Source: ZC4RG17 sp035304485 (GTDB taxonomy: Bacteria > Actinomycetota > Acidimicrobiia > Spongiisociales > ZC4RG35). From it: DNA of 26,708 bases. A program made the translations under genes and the position numbers. Below are positions 6,548 to 13,970 of this stretch, piece after piece; position 1 is the first letter of the stretch; every line of letters starts with the position of its first letter. Under the pieces are notes generated by a model. The model made no database searches, was not told the DNA's origin, and worked only from the letters and a program-made list of their open reading frames with translations. Location of the stretch: assembly GCA_035304485.1 (NCBI GenBank), contig DATGPZ010000017.1:1-26708 (forward strand), in the 5' to 3' direction.

Positions 6548-7998
6548 CCGCTCAGCCGGCGATGAGCTTCGACCAGAGCTGCGACCGTGGCGTCTACGTC
6601 GTCCGGTCCCGTCAGCCAATGTGACACCGAGATCCGGATCGCAGGTTCCCCCATCCACATCGTGCCGGTCGGATAGGCGACTCCCGACTCCTGGACCGCA
6701 GCGAGCACTCGAGGTGTATGGGGATCGGCACTCCCCCCTGAATCTCGGAACCTGACCAGAACCTGGTTGAGCTGCACCTCGTTCAGGACCTCGACGCCCG
6801 GCTCCCCCGACAAGGCGTCCGCGTAGCGTCGGGCCATGGCCACGTCCCGTTCGATCAGTTCGACGATGCCGTCCCGCCCCAGAGCCTTGATCGTGGCATA
6901 GACGGGAGTGGCTCGGGCTCGACGGCTCATCTCCGGGTTCCAGTCGATCGGGTTGCGGTCCTCGCCCCCGTCCGGCAGGTAGTCGGCCCGGAGGGTGAGG
7001 GCTCGGCGGTGGGCATCCGGGCGGGAAGTGATGGCGATACCGCAGTCGTAGGGAGTGTTCAGCCATTTGTGGGCATCGGTGGACCAGGAGTCGGCCGCCT
7101 CGATCCCTTCGAACAGCGACCGGAGGGTGGGCGACGCCAGTGCCCAGAGGCCGATGGCGCCATCGACGTGGTGCCATACCGCCCCCTCCGGCAGGCGTCG
7201 CCGGACTGCGGTGAGGATCTCGTCGATCTCTCGGAATCGGTCGATCCCGCCCGTGTTGACATCGCCGGCCTGGCTGCAGACGATCAGCGGACCATCCACA
7301 TCCTGCACCGCCTCGCGCAGGGCCTCCGGGACGATCCGTGCGTTGGCGTCGCTCGCGACCCGCACCGCTGTCCCGTGCCCGAAGCCGAGTATGCGCAACG
7401 CTTTCGATACGGTCGAGTGAGCGTGTTCTCCGGTCACCACCGTGATGGGAGGTGCACCGGCCAACCCCTGGGCGTCGACGTCGTATCCGTAGGCTGCGGT
7501 CACCCCACTCCGGGCAGCGGCGAGGCACACCAGGTTGGCGACTTGCCCACCGGTGACGAAGCCGATCCCGCTGTCCGGCGGAAGATCGGTCAGCTCCAGG
7601 ATCCAGCGGGCGGTCAGGTTCTCGATCGCCGCCAGGGCAGGAGTGGGCTCGGCCATGGCGGTGTTCTGATCCCAGGCGGCCGTCAGCCAGTCGGCAGCCA
7701 CCCCCGCCGGAGTGGCACCCCCGATCACCCAGCCGTGGAAGCGAGGCGAGTTCATGGCTATGAGCCCGGGTTCGGCCAGGGCGGCGAGCTCTTCGATGAC
7801 CTTCTCGGGCGGGGAAGGCCGCGAAGGGATGGGCATGTCGAACCGCCGCGTCATCTCCGCCAGGTCGGCGCCCGGCCGAATCGGACGCTCGTCGACGCTA
7901 TCCAGCCAGCGCAGAGCCGCCGCATGGGCTCGCTCGAGGGCCGATGCCCAGTCGGGTTTCGCCGTTCCAGGCGGCTGTCGATCAACGGGAGACGTCAT
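6544..7998 (-). CDS. PLP-dependent group II amino acid decarboxylase-like enzyme
   Basis: A 484-residue fold-type I PLP enzyme of the glutamate/aromatic-L-amino-acid decarboxylase group. Landmarks are NSPRFHGWVIGGATPAGVAADWL (residues 83-105), the GFVTGGQVANLVCLAAAR segment (146-163), His194 in GEHAHSTVSKA, which would stack on the cofactor ring, Asp279 in VWHHVDGA, and Lys311 in STDAHKWLN, the Schiff-base lysine. Length is normal for the group and all cofactor residues are present, so it should be active. The amino acid substrate cannot be read. The first ATG (7998) has only weak Shine-Dalgarno character. It stands alone: the sigma factor gene converges from the left, and the tRNA-like relic and the divergent winged-helix gene lie upstream. 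Confidence 0.92.
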   Translation of the reverse strand: MTSPVDRQPPGTAKPDWASALERAHAAALRWLDSVDERPIRPGADLAEMTRRFDMPIPSRPSPPEKVIEELAALAEPGLIAMNSPRFHGWVIGGATPAGVAADWLTAAWDQNTAMAEPTPALAAIENLTARWILELTDLPPDSGIGFVTGGQVANLVCLAAARSGVTAAYGYDVDAQGLAGAPPITVVTGEHAHSTVSKALRILGFGHGTAVRVASDANARIVPEALREAVQDVDGPLIVCSQAGDVNTGGIDRFREIDEILTAVRRRLPEGAVWHHVDGAIGLWALASPTLRSLFEGIEAADSWSTDAHKWLNTPYDCGIAITSRPDAHRRALTLRADYLPDGGEDRNPIDWNPEMSRRARATPVYATIKALGRDGIVELIERDVAMARRYADALSGEPGVEVLNEVQLNQVLVRFRDSGGSADPHTPRVLAAVQESGVAYPTGTMWMGEPAIRISVSHWLTGPDDVDATVAALVEAHRRLSG

Positions 7999-8058
7999 CC
8001 GATGGGACCTGTCGTCGATCTATGGGGACCTGGAGTCGCGCCCACCCCCGCGCCCGAG

Positions 8059-8134
8059 TGGTCCGGGGAGCGGGCTTCGAACCTGTGGCTTCCACCGGCC
8101 GATGGTACTCGGCTGCCTTCTTCCGCCCTCCACC
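8059..8134 (-). pseudogene. degenerate tRNA-Pro(CGG)-like sequence
   Basis: Read on the minus strand, 76 nt ending in ACCA fit canonical tRNA numbering without gaps: A14, G15, G18-G19 and A21 in the D region; T33 followed by anticodon CGG at 34-36; C48; and G53-TTCGA at 53-58 with C61. The D stem pairs at three of four positions, the anticodon stem at four of five and the T stem at three of five. The acceptor stem is broken: only positions 4, 5 and 7 (one wobble) can pair, although the 3' strand TCCCCGG-A-CCA is what a tRNA-Pro would carry. Position 8 is G instead of T. This looks like an inactivated or diverged tRNA-Pro copy rather than a working gene. It lies between the decarboxylase and the winged-helix gene. 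Chance similarity is not excluded. Confidence 0.5.
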
Positions 8135-8155
8135 AGATTCTCGGTGTCCGCCGAC

Positions 8156-8161
8156 TACCTT
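8156..8161 (+). promoter_or_regulatory. -10 element of a probable leaderless promoter (winged-helix gene)
   Basis: TACCTT ends 6 nt before the GTG start at 8168, which would place the transcription start at or next to the start codon. There is no Shine-Dalgarno between them. Confidence 0.55.
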
Positions 8162-8167
8162 GCAATC

Positions 8168-9343
8168 GTGCTGATACCGGACCAGGAACGACGGCGACGG
8201 CTGATACGCCGCCATCACCTGGCGGCATCGGCCACCACACCGAAGGAAGCGGTCAGCAGTGTGGCTGCCTTCCATTCGACCGACCCCATCACCCCCTATC
8301 TCGGCATGCGCGCTCGAATTCGGGGATTCACCATCGCCGACCTCGACCGGGCTCTGTGGGACAGCCGGGAACTGTGGCGGCTCCACGCCATGCGCCGCAC
8401 CCTCTTCATCGTCCCCGTCGAGCACGCGCCTCACTTCCTGGTGGGAACGAGTCGGGAGATCGCTCGCAAGGAACGGAGCCGGCTCCTCGGCTGGCTGGAG
8501 GCGACCATGCCCCGACAGCGAGCCGAGACGTGGCTCGACGAGCTGGCGGATCGAACCGTCGAGTTCCTCTCTCAGGGCGGTGAATGGAGTACCACGGACC
8601 TGACCTCCCAGGTTCCGGGGATGGCCACAGAGATCGAGATCGGATCCGGGCGATGGGCCACGACGACTCCCGTTTCTAGCCGACTCCTCCTCCTGACAGC
8701 GATCGAAGGACGGATTCTCCGCACCCGTCCGGCAGGAACCTGGCGCTCGTCCCAATACCGGTGGGCGGCGACGTCCTGGTGGTGGTCCGACCCGCCCGTC
8801 CTCGATGGGTCGGAAGTCGAAGCTCGCAGGGAGACACTTCGACAGTATCTGGCGAGTCACGGCCCGGCGACCATGAACGACGTGCGGTGGTGGACGGGGT
8901 GGAAGGTGTCCGACATCCGAGCGGCCCTGGCGACCCTCCCGACGACGACGGTCGAACTCGAATCGGGTGACGAAGGTCTCATCTTGGCAGACGACCTAGA
9001 GAGCGAGGACCCGCCACCGTCACCGGTCGTGGCATTCCTGCCGGGGCTCGATCCAACTCCCATGGGATGGAAGGAACGAAATTGGTACTTGGGAAAGCAT
9101 GGACCGCTGGTCTTCGACCGCAACGGCAACGTCGGGCCGACCGTCTGGGTGGACGGCAGAATCGTCGGCGGCTGGGCGCAGGATCGGGACGGTACGGTGG
9201 TCTACCGGCTGCTGGAGGAGATCGACGCCGATGCTGCCGCCCGGGTGGCCGAGGAGGCCGAGGCACTGACGGCCTGGCTCGACGGTCAGGTCGTATCGAC
9301 CCGATTTCCGTCCCCGCTCGAGAAGGAGCTGGCCCCGCGTTGA
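8168..9343 (+). CDS. winged-helix DNA-binding domain protein (AlkZ/YcaQ-like, HTH_42)
   Basis: A 391-residue protein of the winged-helix HTH_42 family, which includes the DNA glycosylases AlkZ and YcaQ. The family opening is visible: DQERRRRLIRRHHLA, then a region on crossing DPITPYLGMRARIRGFTIADLDRALW, then LWRLHAMRRTLFIVPVEHAPHFL, matching the MRGTLHLVPAED-like block of the family. The C-terminal half includes SSQYRWAATSWWW, the AFLPGLDPTPMGWKERNWYL segment and DRNGNVGPTVWVDGRIVGGW, also typical. GTG 8168 gives the normal N-terminus and has a -10 element 6 nt upstream; the frame is open further upstream but that part overlaps the tRNA-like relic and the decarboxylase. Glycosylase activity on alkylated or crosslinked bases is known for some members only. 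I do not see the paired catalytic QxQ or QxD clearly, so activity is uncertain. Confidence 0.88.
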   Translation: MLIPDQERRRRLIRRHHLAASATTPKEAVSSVAAFHSTDPITPYLGMRARIRGFTIADLDRALWDSRELWRLHAMRRTLFIVPVEHAPHFLVGTSREIARKERSRLLGWLEATMPRQRAETWLDELADRTVEFLSQGGEWSTTDLTSQVPGMATEIEIGSGRWATTTPVSSRLLLLTAIEGRILRTRPAGTWRSSQYRWAATSWWWSDPPVLDGSEVEARRETLRQYLASHGPATMNDVRWWTGWKVSDIRAALATLPTTTVELESGDEGLILADDLESEDPPPSPVVAFLPGLDPTPMGWKERNWYLGKHGPLVFDRNGNVGPTVWVDGRIVGGWAQDRDGTVVYRLLEEIDADAAARVAEEAEALTAWLDGQVVSTRFPSPLEKELAPR

Positions 9344-9373
9344 CCGCGCTTCTCTCACGCGTCACCGGGGTGT

Positions 9374-9379
9374 CATACT
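9374..9379 (+). promoter_or_regulatory. -10 element of a probable leaderless promoter (MBL-fold hydrolase gene)
   Basis: CATACT ends 7 nt before ATG 9387. There is no Shine-Dalgarno in the gap (CGCGGCC). Confidence 0.5.
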
Positions 9380-9386
9380 CGCGGCC

Positions 9387-10037
9387 ATGAAGGTGAAGCG
9401 AATGGGACACGCCGCCCTGTTGATCGAAACCGGCTCCGATCGAATCCTGGTCGATCCGGGCGGCTTCTCCGACGACTGGCACGGCCTGGAGGGCCTTTCC
9501 GCCATCCTCGTGACGCATCAACACGCCGACCACGTCGACGCCGCCAACCTCGCCGGACTCGTGGCCAACAACCGTGACGCTCGTGTGCTGGTGGAAGAGT
9601 CGGTGGTTCCGATCCTCGACTCCGAGGGGGTGCCTTCCGAGAGCACTCGTCCCGGCGACCGCCACGCCTTCGGCGACCTGGAAATCGAGGTCGTCGGTGG
9701 GCGCCATGCCGTCATCCACGAACGACTCCCGTTGGTAGGAAACGTGGGCTTCGTATTCGACGAGGGCGGCGGGGCCCGGCTCTACCACCCCGGAGACTCC
9801 TACGACTATCCGCTGGAAGGAGTCGACGTCCTGGCCTTGCCTCTGACCGCACCGTGGGCCCGGGTGGAGACGACCGTCGACTTCTTGGAGGCAGTGGCGC
9901 CGTCACGGGCGTTCCCGATCCACGACGCCATCGTCAACGACACGGGATGGAACCTGTACATGCGGATGGCGGGACAACTGGGGGGCGAGGACGTGGACCT
10001 GATCCACGTCGATCCCACCGGAGAGATCGAGATCTGA
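9387..10037 (+). CDS. metallo-beta-lactamase-fold hydrolase, UlaG-like
   Basis: A 216-residue metal-dependent hydrolase. The opening MKVKRMGHAALLIET and ILVDPGG are those of the UlaG/YtnP-like branch, followed by the metal motif THQHADH (His44, His46, Asp48, His49). Further likely ligands are in GGRHAVIHE (about residues 108-116), HPGDSYDY (about 132-139, the aspartate bridging position) and FPIHDAIVND near the C-terminus. The ligand set appears complete. UlaG itself is an L-ascorbate-6-phosphate lactonase, but most members of this branch are uncharacterised. The gene has a leaderless-type start and converges on fabH, with the two stop codons one nucleotide apart. Confidence 0.92.
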   Translation: MKVKRMGHAALLIETGSDRILVDPGGFSDDWHGLEGLSAILVTHQHADHVDAANLAGLVANNRDARVLVEESVVPILDSEGVPSESTRPGDRHAFGDLEIEVVGGRHAVIHERLPLVGNVGFVFDEGGGARLYHPGDSYDYPLEGVDVLALPLTAPWARVETTVDFLEAVAPSRAFPIHDAIVNDTGWNLYMRMAGQLGGEDVDLIHVDPTGEIEI

Positions 10038-10038
10038 C

Positions 10039-11025
10039 TCAGAACCGGAGGGCGGCCGCCGCCCAGTGGAAGCCGGCTCCGAAGGCCGACATGATCACGA
10101 GGTCACCGGGCTGGATGCGGCCCTTCTGTCGTGCCTCCCACAAGGCGAACGGCACGGTGGCCGATCCGATGTTGCCGTATGAGGCGATGTTGGAGTAGAC
10201 CCGATCCGACTCCACTCCCATCGCCTTGGCCACCGCGTCGATGATCCGCTGATTGGCCTGGTGGGGGATGACGAGGGCGACGTCGGCCAGAGTGGATCCG
10301 ATCCGTTCGAGGACGGCCTTGGCCGAGTCGGTCATCCGCCGGACAGCTTCCCGGAACACCTCCCGACCGTTCATCTCCAGATGGTTGTAGGCACCGCTGT
10401 CGATGGCCGCCTGATTGAACGGGTGCCGGGTTCCTCCGGTGCCGAGGGTGAGGATCCCGGTCTTCGATCCGTCCGTCCCGGACACGGCATCCAGAAACTC
10501 GGCCTTCCCGCCCTCAGGACCGAGCACCACCGCACCGGCGCCGTCCCCGAACAGCACGCACGTCTCGCGCTCCTCCCAGGAGATGAGACGGGAGATCAAC
10601 TCGACGCCGACCACCAGTATCCGCTTCGGTTCGACGGCGATCCTCGACCGGGCCACGTCCAGAGCCTGGATCCATCCTGCACACCCGCTCCCGCCCAGGT
10701 CGAAGGCGGGGATCTCACGAGCTCCCAGCCGATGTTGCAGGAAAGAAGCGGTATCGGGCGTGTACACCTCTGGAGTGTCGGTGGCGACGATGATCTCGTC
10801 GATGTCGGTTCCCTCGAGGCCGGCATCGACCAAGGCCACTCGGGCGGCCTGCTCAGCCAGATCGGCCGTTGCTTCCCCGGGGGCGGCGATGCGGCGTTCC
10901 TGGATGCCGGTGCGGGTGCGGATCCATTCGTCGCTGGTGTCGACCAGTGCTGCCCAGTCGTCGTTGGTCATCACACGCTCGGGAACGTAACCACCGAACC
11001 CCAGGACGGCTGCAGAGGCGCTCAT
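10039..11025 (-). CDS. fabH: 3-oxoacyl-ACP synthase III (KAS III)
   Basis: A 328-residue complete FabH. It carries the intact catalytic triad: Cys115 in DLGGSGCAGWIQ, His255 in IPHQANQRI and Asn285 in SYGNIGSAT. Other family marks are TSDEWIRTRTGIQERR (30-45), VLFGDGAGAVVL (157-168) and the C-terminal SAFGAGFHWAAAALRF. FabH condenses an acyl-CoA primer with malonyl-ACP to start fatty acid synthesis in the cytoplasm. It follows the threonine aldolase gene on the same strand after 37 nt, but a TACTCT -10 element 6 nt before its ATG suggests its own leaderless transcript. No other fab genes are adjacent, so it may serve a specialised pathway as well as, or instead of, bulk fatty acid synthesis. 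Its normal triad contrasts with the KAS III-like protein at 1-837. Confidence 0.95.
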   Translation of the reverse strand: MSASAAVLGFGGYVPERVMTNDDWAALVDTSDEWIRTRTGIQERRIAAPGEATADLAEQAARVALVDAGLEGTDIDEIIVATDTPEVYTPDTASFLQHRLGAREIPAFDLGGSGCAGWIQALDVARSRIAVEPKRILVVGVELISRLISWEERETCVLFGDGAGAVVLGPEGGKAEFLDAVSGTDGSKTGILTLGTGGTRHPFNQAAIDSGAYNHLEMNGREVFREAVRRMTDSAKAVLERIGSTLADVALVIPHQANQRIIDAVAKAMGVESDRVYSNIASYGNIGSATVPFALWEARQKGRIQPGDLVIMSAFGAGFHWAAAALRF

Positions 11026-11031
11026 CTTCCG

Positions 11032-11037
11032 AGAGTA
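11032..11037 (-). promoter_or_regulatory. -10 element of a probable leaderless promoter (fabH)
   Basis: On the minus strand TACTCT ends 6 nt before the fabH ATG (11025). It lies inside the 37-nt gap after the threonine aldolase gene, so fabH need not depend on read-through. Confidence 0.55.
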
Positions 11038-11062
11038 CCGGTTCGGACGGCGGCACCGTATA

Positions 11063-12091
11063 TCACGCTTCCGCCGCCGCCACTAGGACCCGCGCCGCCT
11101 GCAGGCACTCTTCGGTGCTCACGTCCCGATGCGTGACCGCCCGAACGACGTCGCCCATGGCCAAGACCCCCACTCCGGCGGCCGCCGCCCGGTCGACGAG
11201 CTCGGGTGCCGGGGCGGCATCCTCGTCGAGCCCGAAGATGACGATGTTCGACTCGATCGTCTCCGGCTCGACGCGGATGGCGGCGGAGGTCGCCAGGGTC
11301 TCGGCCAGCAACCTGGCGTTGGCGTGATCGGTGACGATGTCGTCCATGTGGTGTTCGAGGGCGTGATCGGCGGCGGCGGCGAAGATCCCGACCTGGCGCA
11401 TGGCGCCGCCCAGCATTCTGCGGTAACGGCGGGCCCGAGCCACGACTTCGGCCGACCCGGCCAGCATCGAACCGCCGGGAGCGCCCAAACCTTTCGAGAA
11501 CGCGACCCACACCACATCGAAGGGCTCCGCCAACTCCGCCGGAGTCGCCTCACATGCCACGGCCGCGTTCCAGAGCCGGGCACCGTCGAGATAGGTCGAC
11601 ACACCGGCCTCGGAGGCGACTCGACAGGCGGCTTCCATGACCGTCCGGGGCACCACCACTCCACCGGCCCGATTGTGGGTGTTCTCGAAGCCGATCAGCG
11701 TGGTGGGCGGAAGGATGATGTGGTCGCGCGGTTTGATGGCCGCTCCCAGCTCGTCGGCGTCGTAGTAGCCGCGGTCACCGCCCAGTTCGGTGAATTGCAC
11801 GCCGGCATTGGCACCTCCGGCCCCTGTCTCCGACCAGACCACATGCGCGCCCGCCGCCACGATCACGTCGTCTCCGGGCCGGGTCAGCGTGCGAAGGACG
11901 ACCTGGTTGGCCATCGTGCCGGTCGGCAGCCACAGCGCGGCCTCCTTGCCGAGCATCGCGGCCACTTTCTCCTGGAGGAGGTTGATGGACGGGTCTTCGC
12001 CGAACTGGTCGTCACCCACGGCGGCGCGAGCCATCGCCTCCCGCATGTCCGGACAGGGAACCGTGACCGTGTCGGAACGGAGATCGATCAT
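11063..12091 (-). CDS. low-specificity L-threonine aldolase family, PLP enzyme
   Basis: A 342-residue fold-type I PLP enzyme. MIDLRSDTVTVPCPDMREAMARAAVGDDQFGEDPS is the diagnostic N-terminus of threonine aldolases. WLPTGTMANQV (55-65), the ENTHNRAGG block (136-144), Asp169 in YLDGARLWNA and the Schiff-base Lys200 in VAFSKGLGAPGG are all present. It cleaves L-threonine or related beta-hydroxy amino acids to glycine and an aldehyde in the cytoplasm. The start is ATG 12091, fixed by the family N-terminus; an in-frame upstream extension to 12142 contains no family sequence. TACACT ends 7 nt upstream, which suggests a leaderless mRNA. fabH follows on the same strand. Confidence 0.94.
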   Translation of the reverse strand: MIDLRSDTVTVPCPDMREAMARAAVGDDQFGEDPSINLLQEKVAAMLGKEAALWLPTGTMANQVVLRTLTRPGDDVIVAAGAHVVWSETGAGGANAGVQFTELGGDRGYYDADELGAAIKPRDHIILPPTTLIGFENTHNRAGGVVVPRTVMEAACRVASEAGVSTYLDGARLWNAAVACEATPAELAEPFDVVWVAFSKGLGAPGGSMLAGSAEVVARARRYRRMLGGAMRQVGIFAAAADHALEHHMDDIVTDHANARLLAETLATSAAIRVEPETIESNIVIFGLDEDAAPAPELVDRAAAAGVGVLAMGDVVRAVTHRDVSTEECLQAARVLVAAAEA

Positions 12092-12098
12092 TCCGGCG

Positions 12099-12104
12099 AG
12101 TGTA
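12099..12104 (-). promoter_or_regulatory. -10 element of a probable leaderless promoter (threonine aldolase gene)
   Basis: On the minus strand TACACT ends 7 nt before ATG 12091. No good Shine-Dalgarno lies between. Confidence 0.55.
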
Positions 12105-12187
12105 AGGGGACCCCGGAGCGATACGCCATGACCACGATCCATCGGCCCGGCAGACGCGGAAGGCGCACAGGCCCGGCATCGAGCGGA

Positions 12188-12553
12188 TCAGCGGCGTTCG
12201 AGGAGCCGGTCCCCCGCCAGTCGAAGGGGAACGCCGGGCTCGAAACGCGACGCCAGGGAGGTGTGGAGCTCGACCAACCGGTCCACCCAGGTGTGGTCCT
12301 CCGGCTCGTCCTCGACCCAGCCATCACGTTCGAGGCAATCCCACAGGATCTGCCGGAACATATCGGTATCGAGGTCGAGGTCGCCCACCGTGAACGTGGT
12401 GGTGGACATACCTGTCGCCAGCCCAGTCATCGCCTGGCCGCAGTCGCACCCAGGGTCGTCGCACGTGATCGGCAGGCGAACCATCTCGCCCTCGATGGTG
12501 TACGAAAAGTCGCCATGTTCGGCACCTGCCCGCGTGGCCACGAACAGCCTCAT
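12188..12553 (-). CDS. small conserved hypothetical protein with a CxxxxCDC motif (121 aa)
   Basis: A 121-residue protein starting ATG 12553, preceded by AAAGGGAG at a normal spacing. It begins MRLFVATRAGAEHGDFSYTIE, continues MVRLPITCDDPGCDCGQAMTGL with three clustered cysteines (C-x4-C-x-C) that could bind a metal, then MSTTTFTVGDLDLD and a helical C-terminal half rich in acidic residues (ILWDCLERDGWVEDEPEDHTWVDRLVELH). Small proteins of this pattern occur across Actinobacteria without assigned function, as far as I recall. It stands between the threonine aldolase and a 289-residue unknown gene on the same strand and has its own -10 element. Confidence 0.78.
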   Translation of the reverse strand: MRLFVATRAGAEHGDFSYTIEGEMVRLPITCDDPGCDCGQAMTGLATGMSTTTFTVGDLDLDTDMFRQILWDCLERDGWVEDEPEDHTWVDRLVELHTSLASRFEPGVPLRLAGDRLLERR

Positions 12554-12587
12554 CCCAACTCCCTTTCGGATAACCTTCCCGCCCCGC

Positions 12588-12593
12588 AGAATA
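12588..12593 (-). promoter_or_regulatory. -10 element for the 121-aa gene
   Basis: TATTCT on the minus strand lies 34 nt before ATG 12553 and would give a leader of roughly 28 nt containing the AAAGGGAG ribosome binding site. This contrasts with the leaderless starts nearby. Confidence 0.42.
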
Positions 12594-12651
12594 CCCCGGA
12601 CCCGACGACGCTCCAGGGGGTCGATGGACCCAGGCGGGCGCGCTCTGCGGC

Positions 12652-13521
12652 TCAGGCCATCCGCCTGGCGCGCATGGTGTCCTCTTCCAGACGCCACAAC
12701 ATGGCCGAGAACTCCGGCACCTGGATGTATCGGTAGCGATCCTCCGCTGGGGTGCAGATCCGAGCCAGTTCGCCGCGGTTCCACCAGAACAGATCGCATC
12801 CGACAGGCAATGGCGACTCGACGAACGACGAGGCGGTGTGGCTGAGCATGGCGAGGGCGGCATCGGTGAACGACTCGTCGCGGATCTGATGCACCAGGAT
12901 CTCGTCGCGTGCCGGCACCGCCACGAGGGCGCCGTAGCGCGGAGCGGGATCCAGGTAGCGGTCGATGGCCAACACTCGGGTCGAGGTCCACCGTCCACCG
13001 CGGATCGCCAGGTACTGGACGCCGTCTCCCACCGTGAACCGCTCACGTTCGGCCGGCTCGTCCCAAAGCGAACCGCTCCGCGCTCGATTCCAGACCCGAT
13101 GGGACGGGACGTCCCAGCTCTCCACCACTTCGGTGGTGACGGTCATTCCGAGCTCACCCCGTCGCAGCATGAGCCTCTCCCCCAGCCCGTCCGTCAGGGG
13201 TCTTTCCATCAGGGCCCCGTCGAACAGACCGAGGTCGGCGGCCGCCACCACCGCCGACCGCAGATTGGATGCGGCCTCTTCGAAAGTGGCCGGCATCTCG
13301 GGGGATGCCTGGAGCAATACCTCGAAGTGGTTTCTGACCGCCTCCTTCCACTCGTGCCGGTCGAAGCGAGCGAGCCGGCGCCGAAGCGGCTCCAACCCGA
13401 ATATGCGTCCGTCATCGGTATGGAGTCCTTCATCGGTGATGCTCACCTCCACTCCACGCTCCGCCAGGCAAGCCAGGGCGAGTTCCACGATCTGATCGGG
13501 GGTGGGGGCTGTGCTCTCCAT
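12652..13521 (-). CDS. hypothetical protein (289 aa), weakly DUF1444-like layout
   Basis: A 289-residue cytoplasmic-looking protein. The N-terminus (TPDQIVELALACLAERGVEV) is helical. A REWK-like segment, FDRHEWKEAVRNHFEVLL (about residues 53-70), follows. The C-terminal half has VGDGVQYLAIRGG, LVAVPARDEILVHQI (about 204-218) and ALAMLSHTASSFVESPLPVGCDLFWWNRGEL. The order of a helical HF-x-LL block and a later VPxRDxxLV strand resembles DUF1444 (YtpQ) proteins, but I could not confirm homology. No catalytic motif, signal peptide or membrane helix is visible. It starts at ATG 13521 with TACCGT ending 7 nt upstream, pointing to a leaderless mRNA separate from the thioesterase operon that ends 51 nt upstream. 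Confidence 0.8.
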   Translation of the reverse strand: MESTAPTPDQIVELALACLAERGVEVSITDEGLHTDDGRIFGLEPLRRRLARFDRHEWKEAVRNHFEVLLQASPEMPATFEEAASNLRSAVVAAADLGLFDGALMERPLTDGLGERLMLRRGELGMTVTTEVVESWDVPSHRVWNRARSGSLWDEPAERERFTVGDGVQYLAIRGGRWTSTRVLAIDRYLDPAPRYGALVAVPARDEILVHQIRDESFTDAALAMLSHTASSFVESPLPVGCDLFWWNRGELARICTPAEDRYRYIQVPEFSAMLWRLEEDTMRARRMA

Positions 13522-13528
13522 CTCGTCG

Positions 13529-13534
13529 ACGGTA
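13529..13534 (-). promoter_or_regulatory. -10 element of a probable leaderless promoter (289-aa gene)
   Basis: On the minus strand TACCGT ends 7 nt before ATG 13521. The gap CGACGAG contains no Shine-Dalgarno. Confidence 0.45.
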
Positions 13535-13571
13535 TAGGACAGTCGTCGACGATGGAAGAGGTTCGATTAGA

Positions 13572-13970
13572 TCATGGGAGCTGGAGTGTGGTTCCTGTGA
13601 ATGTCGCCACCTCCTGGCCGTCTGCTTCGACGGTGACCAGCCAGGTGGCAGGACGACCCGCACGGGGCAGGCCGGGGCGTCCTATCGCCTCCAGACGGTG
13701 AGCACGCTCCACGGTTCGTCCCAGAACGAAGTGGGTCGCCACCGCCACCGACGTATGGGCTGCGTTCGAGATGAGGCTCATCACACAGTCGGCCAGAGAG
13801 AACATGGCTCCGGCCGATACCCGACCAGATGCATCCAGGTGACGGCGCTCCAGGTCGACGCGCACCACCACCCGGTCTCGCCCCGCCTCGACCAGTTCGG
13901 CGCCGAGTGCTGCCGCGAACCGATCCTTCTCCAACAGTTCGTGCATCCGGGCGGATTCTGACACGTTCAT
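13572..13970 (-). CDS. PaaI-type hotdog thioesterase
   Basis: A 132-residue single hotdog domain. HLDASGRVSAGAMFSLADCVMSLISN (about residues 46-71) is the family's central helix region, with the usual HGG position changed to SAG and an Asp in LADC. VAVATHFVLGRTVERAHRLEAIGRP and the VTVEADGQEVATFTGTTLQL strands complete the fold. Such proteins hydrolyse acyl-CoA thioesters. Its ATG (13970) overlaps the stop of the MFS transporter gene as ATGA, so it is translationally coupled and is the third gene of the operon with the transporter and the acyl-CoA oxidase-like enzyme. An internal ATG at 13946 is a possible alternative start. Substrate is unknown, but the operon suggests release or salvage of an acyl group. 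Confidence 0.88.
   Translation of the reverse strand: MNVSESARMHELLEKDRFAAALGAELVEAGRDRVVVRVDLERRHLDASGRVSAGAMFSLADCVMSLISNAAHTSVAVATHFVLGRTVERAHRLEAIGRPGLPRAGRPATWLVTVEADGQEVATFTGTTLQLP

Noticed and set aside
8059..8134. A functional tRNA-Pro gene
   Set aside because: Acceptor positions 1, 2, 3 and 6 cannot pair, two T-stem pairs are broken and position 8 is G; kept only as a relic.
8162..8168. Upstream start for the winged-helix gene at 7712
   Set aside because: That extension crosses the decarboxylase start and the tRNA relic and contains no family sequence. GTG 8168 gives the family N-terminus.
7009..8583. Long plus-strand frame over the decarboxylase
   Set aside because: It is the shadow of a PLP enzyme with all cofactor residues and has no family features of its own.
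11129..12736. 535-codon plus-strand frame over threonine aldolase and the 121-aa gene
   Set aside because: It spans two genes with recognised or well-supported starts on the other strand; the translation is Gly/Arg/His-rich noise.
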